Shown in pieces: positions 7,538 through 15,300 of a stretch of 18,138 nt of DNA. Source of the DNA: RGIG3872 sp045660245 (GTDB taxonomy: Bacteria > Bacillota > Clostridia > Christensenellales > UBA1242). The stretch is taken from positions 1-18,138 of the forward strand of contig JAZRDJ010000023.1 in NCBI GenBank assembly GCA_045660245.1. Direction: 5' to 3'. The number at the start of each line of letters is the position of its first letter. The first letter of the stretch is position 1. The notes under the pieces are model-generated. The model made no database searches. It was not told where the DNA came from and saw only the letters and a program-made list of their open reading frames with translations. Position numbers and translations under genes: made by a program.

Positions 7538-8439
7538 TGGTTGCTCTCCTTTATGAATTTTTCAAGTTCACTGTGAACTCTTGTTGTTGTTGAAATATCG
7601 TCAAAAATCATGAATGCATGCATTGCTTTGATATTCTTCTTCGAGAAAAACACCTTTTTGCTGGACTCACCACACGCATCAAGACGCCTGACGAGTTCAT
7701 GACTTTGGGTTTCATGGAGCCTGTCAATTTTCCCGCTGACAATGAAAGTCTTCGGAATCCCTGTGAGATCATGAGATAATGGCGAATACTTTTTCATCGC
7801 AACAGCGTGCTCTTCTGTTCCGATTTTTCCAGGCAAACACGCATGTGCATACGTCTTCATGTTCACAAACTTTGATTCAATCGCTGTTGCAAAATCATAC
7901 ACGCCATAAAACAAAATATTCCCCTTGATTGCATCTGCAATCTCTTTTGTATAACCATCAATTTTATGTTTCGCAAACACCGACGCAAGTATCGCAATGT
8001 GCGCTCCAGACGAGTCGCCAGCGAGAATGATATTGTCCGGATCACCACCAAACGTTGGAGCAAGTTCTCTTGCACTTTTGATCGCATGAAACACGTCGTC
8101 CATGATTGTATCCATTTTGTACTTTGGTGACAAACTGTGATTGCAACAGAAAACAACAGATCCCATTTTTGCAAATTTTCTGCTCTGCGTGGTATAAATT
8201 TCTTTTGTGTACAACGCCCAACCACCACCGTGAATATAAACAATCACAGGCTTTTTTGAGTTGTTTGTGTTTTTCTCTTCATAATACACATCAAACTTGT
8301 TGTATCTGTTGCAGTTTTCGTGCTTGTACATCAGATTTCTCTTCGTTTTGATCCCATTGATTTTCTTGTGAAAATTCGGAATGATCCAAGTCAGGAGCGT
8401 TGCACAAAAAGATGCAAATTTCAAGAAATATAGTTTCAT
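7534..8439 (-). CDS. Alpha/beta hydrolase, esterase/lipase family IV (HSL-like)
   Basis: A predicted carboxylesterase of the hormone-sensitive-lipase type, 301 residues. The oxyanion-hole motif HGGGW is at 70-74. The nucleophile elbow GDSSG is at 141-145 with Ser143, and Asp239 and His274 complete a plausible triad. Residues 3-21 are hydrophobic and may anchor the protein to the membrane. AGGAGG lies 4 nt before ATG 8439, and a TATAAT box (8463-8458) lies just upstream. The stop overlaps the lspA start by four bases, so this is the first gene of a hydrolase-lspA-rluD operon. The substrate is unknown. A link to acyl-ester or lipid turnover would fit the lspA coupling but is only inference. Confidence 0.9.
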   Translation of the reverse strand: MKLYFLKFASFCATLLTWIIPNFHKKINGIKTKRNLMYKHENCNRYNKFDVYYEEKNTNNSKKPVIVYIHGGGWALYTKEIYTTQSRKFAKMGSVVFCCNHSLSPKYKMDTIMDDVFHAIKSARELAPTFGGDPDNIILAGDSSGAHIAILASVFAKHKIDGYTKEIADAIKGNILFYGVYDFATAIESKFVNMKTYAHACLPGKIGTEEHAVAMKKYSPLSHDLTGIPKTFIVSGKIDRLHETQSHELVRRLDACGESSKKVFFSKKNIKAMHAFMIFDDISTTTRVHSELEKFIKESNQ

Positions 8440-8457
8440 ACAACCTCCTCATTTTTT

Positions 8458-8463
8458 ATTATA
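8458..8463 (-). promoter_or_regulatory. -10 box of the hydrolase-lspA-rluD operon
   Basis: A perfect TATAAT on the minus strand, 18 bases before ATG 8439. No good -35 box stands at 16-18 nt; TTGCTC lies at 21 nt. It follows the terminator of the glycosylase gene, which supports a fresh transcription start here. Confidence 0.5.
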
Positions 8464-8513
8464 TTAACACACCACATACATTTGGAGCAAGAAATTCAGC
8501 AAGAATTGCAAAC

Positions 8514-8543
8514 AAAAAACGCACTCTTTTTATTTGAATGCGT
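8514..8543 (-). terminator. Intrinsic terminator of the uracil-DNA glycosylase gene
   Basis: Minus-strand ACGCATTC (8543-8536) pairs with GAGTGCGT (8526-8519), with one G-T pair, around a 9-base A-rich loop, and is followed by six T. It lies 14 bases past the stop at 8557. Confidence 0.85.
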
Positions 8544-8556
8544 AATTTTTTGTTTT

Positions 8557-9117
8557 TTATTGATTAATTATTTGATTTATTTTTTCAAAAATAGGAATGT
8601 TCCCTTTTCGGCATAATGGATTTGCTGGTGACGTGTGATAGATCGGAATCACAAGTTTCTTTGTTTTCCCAAAATCCACAAAAAACTCTCTGCCAACATA
8701 GTCACCAAGTTTCTTCACTTTTTCACCCAAAATCGTCTCAGTTGGATATTGTCCCATTGGAAGAATGATGTCACAGTCAAAAGCGTCAATCTGACTCATC
8801 AAAATCGGCTTGCAATTTGCCATACAAGTTCTCAAATTCTTTCGGTTTGCAATGATACACTTGCAACATTCGGTGAAATTGATATCTTCAATACAAAGCC
8901 CACAAATCTGAAGCAGTTCATTCAAGATTTTCCCAGTGGCTTGCAACTTTCCTCTTGAATTATAAAACGCTTTACCACTCTGAATCCATCCGTCTTTTGC
9001 TGGAGATTCTCCGAGCATCAAAAGGCGACTACTCCCCAACTTGATCGTATCACACGAAAGTTTCGTGAGTTCCCCACATTTCTTGCAACACTCAATTTCT
9101 TTTTCAATATTTTTCAT
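8557..9117 (-). CDS. Uracil-DNA glycosylase, family 4-like with Fe-S cysteines
   Basis: Predicted to excise uracil from DNA as the first step of base-excision repair. The product has 186 residues. Cys11, Cys14, Cys87 and Cys102 have the CxxC...C-x14-C spacing of the 4Fe-4S ligands in family 4 UDGs. The active-site region GESPAKDGW (36-44) followed by SGKAFYNSRGKL matches the GEAPG...G.PF.G..G.L pattern in a divergent form. HTSPANP (161-167) stands where the family has its HPS motif. The canonical motif-I Gly is replaced, so specificity may differ from textbook family 4; a UdgX or family 5 relative is possible. No ribosome binding site precedes ATG 9117, and the promoter position suggests a leaderless message. 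Confidence 0.85.
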   Translation of the reverse strand: MKNIEKEIECCKKCGELTKLSCDTIKLGSSRLLMLGESPAKDGWIQSGKAFYNSRGKLQATGKILNELLQICGLCIEDINFTECCKCIIANRKNLRTCMANCKPILMSQIDAFDCDIILPMGQYPTETILGEKVKKLGDYVGREFFVDFGKTKKLVIPIYHTSPANPLCRKGNIPIFEKINQIINQ

Positions 9118-9123
9118 AATTTT

Positions 9124-9151
9124 ATTGTAACATAACGTAAAAATTTTTCAA
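9124..9151 (-). promoter_or_regulatory. Promoter of the glycosylase gene, giving a leaderless start
   Basis: Minus-strand TTGAAA (9151-9146) and TACAAT (9129-9124) are separated by 16 nt. The -10 box ends 6 nt before ATG 9117, so transcription would begin at or next to the start codon. That fits the absence of a Shine-Dalgarno sequence. Confidence 0.5.
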
Positions 9152-9167
9152 AATAAAAAGAAGTGCT

Positions 9168-9195
9168 TTGCAATTTATTTGTCTTGTGTTATCAT
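9168..9195 (+). promoter_or_regulatory. Promoter of the HIT gene
   Basis: TTGCAA (9168-9173) and TATCAT (9190-9195) have a 16-nt spacer, and TGT directly before the -10 gives an extended -10 element. It is divergent from, and separated by 16 bases from, the glycosylase promoter. Confidence 0.5.
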
Positions 9196-9215
9196 AATTC
9201 AAAAGAGGTAATTTT

Positions 9216-9734
9216 ATGAAATATTCAATTGATCTTTCCAAACTTGACATAGAAAAACTCAAAACAATGACACCAGGCGAACTCACAGACATGGGCGTTT
9301 GCCCCACTTGCTTTGACAGAGCGACTGGTGGCGCTCTCTATGGTGATGACACTTTCCTCAAAACTTATGAAGATGACGAAATTGAATGCTTGTTTGTCCC
9401 AAACCCAAGAGCAAAAGGCCACATGATGATTTCAACAAAAGAACATTTTCATGACATGGCAGAAGCATCAGATGAAATCAATGAAAAGATCGTCAGATTT
9501 GCAAAAGCCTATATGAACATAATCAAAGAGGTTTTTGGCTGTGTTCGTGTTTATCTATGCACCATGGCAGATGGGCCAATGAATCACTATCACGTCCAAC
9601 TTATTCCAAGATATGAAAACGAACCTCGTGGCTCAACAAATTTCACGAAACCCCGCCAGAAATATGAATTCGACGAAACCAAATTCAAACAAGTCAGAGA
9701 GAAAATTCAACTTTACGCAAAAAACAATGCATAA
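9216..9734 (+). CDS. HIT-family nucleotide hydrolase/transferase
   Basis: A predicted member of the histidine-triad superfamily, acting on nucleotide phosphates. The product has 172 residues. The triad reads HYHVQ (124-128), with His126 in the position of the catalytic His. A Gln in place of the third His resembles the GalT/Ap4A-phosphorylase branch rather than HINT. CPTC (29-32) plus His77/79 suggests a bound zinc, as in GalT-like HIT proteins. ATG 9216 follows AGAGG at about 7 nt. It is the only plus-strand gene, transcribed away from the glycosylase gene. The substrate cannot be told; the link to DNA repair is only by position. Confidence 0.9.
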   Translation: MKYSIDLSKLDIEKLKTMTPGELTDMGVCPTCFDRATGGALYGDDTFLKTYEDDEIECLFVPNPRAKGHMMISTKEHFHDMAEASDEINEKIVRFAKAYMNIIKEVFGCVRVYLCTMADGPMNHYHVQLIPRYENEPRGSTNFTKPRQKYEFDETKFKQVREKIQLYAKNNA

Positions 9735-9762
9735 AAAACTTATTGCCACACATAATATAATT

Positions 9763-9820
9763 AAGACGAACAACAAATAGATATCAAGCGATTGAAATTT
9801 AATTGTTATTCGTCTTTTTT
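9763..9820 (+). terminator. Terminator between convergent genes
   Basis: AAGACGAACAACAA (9763-9776) pairs with TTGTTATTCGTCTT (9803-9816) with one mismatch, followed by a T-run to 9820. It serves the HIT gene (stop 9734). The right arm covers the last codons of the converging small gene. Confidence 0.75.
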
Positions 9821-10012
9821 CATGTGGATTTTTTCAAATAATTCAAAATACTCTTCCCACTTGTGGATACGAATCGGCATGGGTTTATTGTTTTCAAAAA
9901 ATAAAATAAGTGCTGGTTTGATCCCATTGTATTCATCAACTATCTCATAACTTTTGAGTTTGCCTTGCAAAATCAATTTCTTTGCTTTTGCATGATAATT
10001 GAAATATTTCAT
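9806..10012 (-). CDS. Small conserved-looking protein of unknown function
   Basis: The family is not named. The product from ATG 10012 is 68 residues, beginning MKYFNYHAKAKKLI. It is soluble-looking, with a basic N-terminal helix, then a short beta-like stretch (PALILFFENNKPMPIRIH) and an acidic/aromatic C-terminus. The frame is open to a TTG at 10033, which would add seven residues. Neither start has a convincing ribosome binding site, and I prefer the ATG. It converges with the HIT gene, and its 3' end overlaps the terminator stem there. The glycine- and proline-containing pattern looks selected rather than random, but this is a judgement by eye. Confidence 0.6.
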   Translation of the reverse strand: MKYFNYHAKAKKLILQGKLKSYEIVDEYNGIKPALILFFENNKPMPIRIHKWEEYFELFEKIHMKKDE

Positions 10013-10059
10013 ATCAAAATTTTTAACAAACAATTTTCCAAATATTCACATTTTCAACA

Positions 10060-10095
10060 AAAAAACAGCACCAAATATAAATGATGCTGTTTTTT
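10060..10095 (-). terminator. Bidirectional intrinsic terminator after the ABC-F gene
   Basis: On the minus strand CAGCATC pairs with GGTGCTG, flanked by A-run and T-run (10095-10060), with a 10-base AT loop. It lies about 70 bases past the ABC-F stop. It has T-runs in both directions. Confidence 0.85.
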
Positions 10096-10106
10096 ATATT
10101 ACAGGG

Positions 10107-10149
10107 GTTTCTGCCAGTATTTATCGAATACTCTACCAGACATAATACC
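10107..10149 (+). repeat. 43-bp repeat R1 (downstream of ABC-F gene)
   Basis: This is ungapped against 12130-12172, with 37 of 43 positions identical. It contains a perfect 6-bp stem AGTATT (10116-10121) and AATACT (10127-10132) around a 5-base loop. It lies between the ABC-F stop codon (10164) and the terminator, so it falls in the 3' untranslated region. Confidence 0.85.
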
Positions 10150-10163
10150 ATGTTTTTACTCTA

Positions 10164-12086
10164 TTATTCAACACTTGCCCACTCTTGCATCAGTCCGTCG
10201 AGTACTTCTCTTTTCTCATCAATCTGGACTTGATATTCCATCACTTTTTTGTAGTCACTGCAAACATCAGGAGAACACATTTCTCCCTCCAACATTGCAA
10301 TTTCATTTTCCAAAACTTCAATTTTCCTTTCAAGTTGTTTGCGCTTTGCATCTCTTCTTGCCTTTTCCTTATTTGCAAGATACGTGTTATTTTGAACTTT
10401 GATTTGTTGTTCAACTTTGATTTGTTTTTGTGTGGTTGCCACATCTGAAATTCCTTCCACAAAACTTTGATTATTCAAACATTTCTCATATTCTCTATAT
10501 GTGGTATCTTTCAAAAATCTTACTCCACTCTCTTCAAAAACTATCAAGTGGTTTGCAATTCTGTTCACAAAATATCTATCGTGCGACACAAACAATATCG
10601 TTCCTTCATAACTTGCGAGTAGTTTTTCAAACGCTTCTCTCGACAGAATATCCATGTGATTTGTCGGTTCATCGAGGATCAAAAAATTTGGTCTTTTCTT
10701 CATAATCTTGCAAAGTTCAAGCCTTACCTTCTCTCCACCAGAAAGATTCGAGAGATTCTTGAATACATCATCACCAGAAAAACAGAAACTCCCAAGAATG
10801 TTTCTCGCACTCTCTGTATCTTCTTCTGGAAACTCACTCAAAAAGTTTTCAATAACTGTTTCATTTTTAACATTGTTCGTTGCTGTCTGCTGATCAAAAT
10901 ACCCAATTTCAACGTTTGTTCCAAATCCAAACTTTCCGCGAATGAGAGGTGTCCTTTGCATGATGGTTTTAAGGAGCGTCGATTTCCCAAGGCCGTTTCC
11001 ACCAACAACTCCAATCTTGTCCCCCTTTCTGATCCTAAAAGACAATTTCGAAAGAACATTTCCATTGTATCCAATCTCAAGATCATTTGCAAAAAACACC
11101 TCATTGCCACTCTCTATTATTGGCTTTGTCTGGAACCTGAAAACCTTTGAGTCTGCACTTTCTGGTTTTGCGATGTCACCAATCTTCTCGATTGCCTTGA
11201 GTTTGCTCTGTGCCATCTTTGCCTTTGTCGCCTTGTATCTGAACCTGTCCGCAAGCGCCTGAAGCCTGTCTCGCTCTTCTTTGTTCTTTTGATAATCCTT
11301 GAGTTCTTTCTCGTGGTTTTCTTGCTTGGTCAAAATGAACTTTGAATAATTCCCAATATATTTCTTCGCTAAACCACGTTCAATTTCATAAACACTTGTG
11401 ACAAACTTGTCCAAAAATGCCCTATCGTGCGAAACCACAATTATTGCTTTTGGATAACTCGCAAGATATTCTTCAAGCCACATTGTGCTTGTGATGTCCA
11501 AATGGTTCGTTGGCTCGTCCAAAATCAAGAGATCTGGCTTGCTCAAGAGCAATTTGATGAGCGCAATTTTTGTTCTCTGTCCGCCAGAAAATTCAGAAAT
11601 CTTTTTTTGTTTGTCACTTTCAACAAAACCAAATTTCTTGATGGCTGTATTATATTCCTTTTGGTATGTGTATCCACCAATCATTTCATAATCAGAAAGT
11701 AACTTTTCATATTTCATAACGTCGCTTTCGTTGCAATTGCTTTTCATCTTTTCTTCCAATGCATCAATCTTTGCCTTTGTGTCAATAACATGTGCATAAA
11801 CTTTCAAAAGTTCATTTTCAAAAGTTTCTTCTTCATTGTCAAAATCAATTTGCTTCAAATGCCCAATTCTGAATTTCCCAGTTTTTTGAATTTTATCTCT
11901 TGCATTCCCACCATCAATTTTGTCAATTTCTTGCTCACCCATGATGACTCTGAGGAGCGTTGTTTTCCCGCATCCATTTCTTCCAACAATCGCAACTTTG
12001 TCCTTCTCGTTCACTTCAAAAGTCACATCTCTGAGCACCTCTTTTTCACCAAAAGAAACACTAATTTCATCCAAAAACAGCCTCAT
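10164..12086 (-). CDS. ABC-F family ATPase (YdiF/Uup-like)
   Basis: A soluble twin-ATPase protein of the ABC-F class, which acts on the ribosome (translation factor or antibiotic protection). There are no membrane segments. Numbered from ATG 12086 (640 residues): first Walker A GRNGCGKTT (35-43), signature SGGQ (167-170), Walker B ending DEPTNHLD (190-197). A charged interdomain linker at about 240-300 is the P-site tRNA-contacting region. Second Walker A GGNGLGKST (362-370), SGGE (449-452), DEPTNHMD (472-479). A basic coiled-coil tail at about 555-635 resembles Uup/YdiF. The frame extends to GTG 12092, but that codon overlaps the AGAGG ribosome binding site, so ATG 12086 (5-nt spacing) is the start. 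Whether it is a housekeeping factor or a resistance protein cannot be decided. Confidence 0.95.
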   Translation of the reverse strand: MRLFLDEISVSFGEKEVLRDVTFEVNEKDKVAIVGRNGCGKTTLLRVIMGEQEIDKIDGGNARDKIQKTGKFRIGHLKQIDFDNEEETFENELLKVYAHVIDTKAKIDALEEKMKSNCNESDVMKYEKLLSDYEMIGGYTYQKEYNTAIKKFGFVESDKQKKISEFSGGQRTKIALIKLLLSKPDLLILDEPTNHLDITSTMWLEEYLASYPKAIIVVSHDRAFLDKFVTSVYEIERGLAKKYIGNYSKFILTKQENHEKELKDYQKNKEERDRLQALADRFRYKATKAKMAQSKLKAIEKIGDIAKPESADSKVFRFQTKPIIESGNEVFFANDLEIGYNGNVLSKLSFRIRKGDKIGVVGGNGLGKSTLLKTIMQRTPLIRGKFGFGTNVEIGYFDQQTATNNVKNETVIENFLSEFPEEDTESARNILGSFCFSGDDVFKNLSNLSGGEKVRLELCKIMKKRPNFLILDEPTNHMDILSREAFEKLLASYEGTILFVSHDRYFVNRIANHLIVFEESGVRFLKDTTYREYEKCLNNQSFVEGISDVATTQKQIKVEQQIKVQNNTYLANKEKARRDAKRKQLERKIEVLENEIAMLEGEMCSPDVCSDYKKVMEYQVQIDEKREVLDGLMQEWASVE

Positions 12087-12129
12087 TTGCACCTCTTTTT
12101 TGCTTTGCTTTAAATTTCACAAAACACGC

Positions 12130-12172
12130 GTTTCCGCCAGTATTTTTCGAATATTATGCGAGACATAATACC
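12130..12172 (+). repeat. 43-bp repeat R2 (leader of ABC-F gene)
   Basis: This is the partner of R1 (10107-10149), in the same orientation. It holds two overlapping hairpins: AGTATT/AATATT (12139-12155, one G-T pair) and a perfect 7-bp stem TATTATG/CATAATA (12152-12170). They share bases 12152-12155 and so exclude each other. It lies in the predicted 5' leader of the ABC-F message. Confidence 0.85.
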
Positions 12173-12192
12173 CATATTTTCATTACTCTTCT

Positions 12193-12222
12193 ATTTTATC
12201 ATAACACAGTATACCCACGCAA
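12193..12222 (-). promoter_or_regulatory. Putative promoter of the ABC-F gene
   Basis: Minus-strand TTGCGT (12222-12217) and TAAAAT (12198-12193) are 18 nt apart. Transcription would start near 12187 and give a leader of about 100 nt containing repeat R2. The boxes are imperfect. Confidence 0.4.
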
Positions 12223-12261
12223 CAAAAAAAGTCGCAAGATCCCAAACTTTTGAAACTAATG

Positions 12262-12304
12262 AAAAAAAGATAGATTATCAAAAATGACAACCTATCTTTT
12301 TTTT
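12262..12304 (-). terminator. Intrinsic terminator of protein B gene
   Basis: AAAAAAAGATAG (12262-12273) pairs with CTATCTTTTTTT (12292-12303) over 12 bp with an 18-base loop. The minus strand ends in a T-run. It lies 17 bases past the stop at 12321. Confidence 0.85.
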
Positions 12305-12320
12305 CATTGTTAAACTTTCA

Positions 12321-15300
12321 TCATGTTGCTTTATGTATCTCTATAGTTATTGATTGATTTTTTGTTATTGAAACATATCCACCTGACGATATGTTAGTAC
12401 TACCAATTGTACCACTGACATATACACTAACAGAATCAACACTATCATATGAATAAGGTTTAGAAATTGTTATCTTTTCAGATCCTTCATACAGAAAAAC
12501 ATATCTGTAATATGAATCATCACTATCCGCAAAACCAAAACCTATACTCGTCGATTTTCCAAAAATAGTTATTTCTCCAGTTTGAGTGTTTATTAAATCA
12601 TATCCTCCACCACCAGGAGTCGTTTCAACTTCTCGTAGTGTATAATTAATTGTAAGTACTGATCTGATTACTATTCTATATACACTACCTTCGCCAAGAA
12701 CGCCAACAAATGAAAAGTTTGTTGTTTCTCCATTATTCCAATACTCAGAAGATTTTATATCATTATCGACATATTCATCAATTCTAATATCTGTACCAAG
12801 TGTATAACTACTGCTTACTTCCCCACCACCGTCGATTGACCTGGTTATTGTCATTTTTACACCACTGAAACTAATATCTACATTAGCAAGTTCATATTCT
12901 TGACCTTCTGTTGTATTTGTATATGTTCCAAATACAGATTCCGAATCAAACGAGACATCCAACGAATTTTCAAACTCTATATATGATGTATTAAAACAAA
13001 TTTCAACATAATCATCAATATAATATATTCCATCATGAACAGTTTCTCCATAGCTCAAATAAGTTCCATCAGGATTACATAAGAACATGGATCCTGCGCC
13101 CGTTCCTATATACCAATAATTAAATGTTTCTAAATCTTCATTGTAATCTGCGACATACTCATTTTCGTCAACTTTAACTTTGTCTCCACAAACAACAACC
13201 TCAGTCCCAGCATCAAAATTTTCAGTAACGCCATTTATTGTAACACCATATAGACTTGTTGAATCACTCAGTACATAGTTAAATCCACCTTCATTAAATG
13301 TTCTTTTTAACCATTTAAAAGTTGTACCATTTTTTGAAATTACTTTAAAGTTTGATGATGAAATGCCATTAAGTGTATCTTCATCATTAATTCTAATAAT
13401 TCGTTCAACATCAAAAATATTATTTGTATCAACAAAAAAGTGCTCTTTCATGTTGTCGTATGTGTCCAAAATTTGAATATCGTAATTCACAAGATCAACC
13501 ATATAATCAATTAGTTCAAGAGTAACAACTTTTGATTCTGATGAAAAACCATTGCCGACCACATTCAAGTGTGGTGTTCTGTGTGGAATTGTTATGATAA
13601 CCTCGTCCGTTAATGGGTTTTTCAATATTTCATCAAAATCTTCACCTGCACAATTCGACGCTAATATAATTTTTGAAATTGACAGGTATTCAAAGTCAAT
13701 CACAAAGTCGACCGTCGATACAATTTCTGAAATATTTCCACCAAAAACTTCGAGATTGCCAGTGTTAAATATTCCACTTCCATACTCTGCGCTTCCACCA
13801 ATAGCATTAATATTGTTCACAATTGTCTTTCCTGAGTTATATAAGATTCCTCCATATAACGCATTGCTTTGTGTTGTGGTTGAAGTGTCTGACTCAAGAC
13901 CTTCAATTGTCAGTGTCGCCTCTACATTGACATAAATGTTTGCACCACCACCATTTGTTTCTCCACCAAATCTGTTGCCATAAATGTGTCCACCATCAAT
14001 TTTTGAAACAGAAGTTCCAGAAAGATAAAGTCCTGCAGCCACTCTCACTCTTTTCGTTGTTGTCGCTGCAATATAGTTGTTTGCAATCACACCACCAGTC
14101 ATCACAAAACCATCTTGTTCTTCAGTTGACCCGTTGTAACCTTTAAACACAACAACTCCACCACCGAAATACTCAGAATGATAGATTTTGCAATCAACCT
14201 TGTTGTTTATGACTTCTCCACCCTTCATTTCAAAACTTGAATAAGTGGTCATGATTCCACCACCACGAATGCATGCAGCGTTGCTATCAATCACACCAGC
14301 ATTAAAAACAAAGTTAGAATATGCGATATACATTCCGCCGCCCTCACCAAGCGCTGTGTTGTTTGTAACTGTTATGTAATTAATTGTTATTTTTTGATTG
14401 TGATAAAGCGGCGTAAAGACTCCTCCACCATCACCAGTGTCGCCATCGGTTCCTCGAGCACTGTTTCCATGAACTTTCGCATTGTTAATGACAATTTCTG
14501 TCCCTGTATCCCTGAAACTTATCCCACCACCACTTTTGTTTGCAGTGTTTTCTTGAACAACAACTGTCGCTTCGTCTTCGTCAGAAATTTTCTCATAATC
14601 AATAACAGCATTCGACTGCCCACGTATTTCAATTCCACCACCATAATCATTTGCAGTGTTTCCACTGAATGTATTATCTGTAATGTTGATATAACAATTA
14701 TACACTCTCATACCAGCAGCACTGCCTGCGCTGTTACCTGAAATGGTGTTTCCACCACCAAAATTATAACGTTCAGTTTTGCTTCCAATGTTGTCTGCAC
14801 AAAGACCACCACCTTGGTTTCCAGCATGGTTTCCAGATATTAAAACTCCAGAAAATGATACATTCTTTGAAGTGAAGTATACTCCTCCACCAAATCCTCT
14901 TAATGTTTCTGCCTTGTTTCCAGAGATCTCACCACCATCCATTGAGAATGTTGCACCACCAATTACATACGCACCGCCACCACTGCTTTGTGCCACATTC
15001 CCAGAAATTTTACAATTATCACCCAACTCAACATTAACTTTGGAAGAATCAATATACATTCCTGCACCAAAACTTGATGAAGTGTTTAATGATATCGCAA
15101 CATTTGACAAAGTCGACTCGCCATTTACGAGCACAACACCGCCGCCAAGCCTTGCAGAATTGCCTGAGATTGTCGAATTTGTCATAGTAACATAATTACA
15201 ATACAAACCACCACCATCTCCTTGCGATTCGTTTGACTGAATGATTGATGATTCTATTGAGACTTTACCCGTTGCATAAATACCACCGCCAGTCTGAGCC

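Noticed and set aside
12130..12172. XerCD dif-like site in repeat R2
   Set aside because: There is only a loose resemblance to half-sites (TTATG). The arms and 6-bp centre do not fit, and two copies 2 kb apart would be unexpected.
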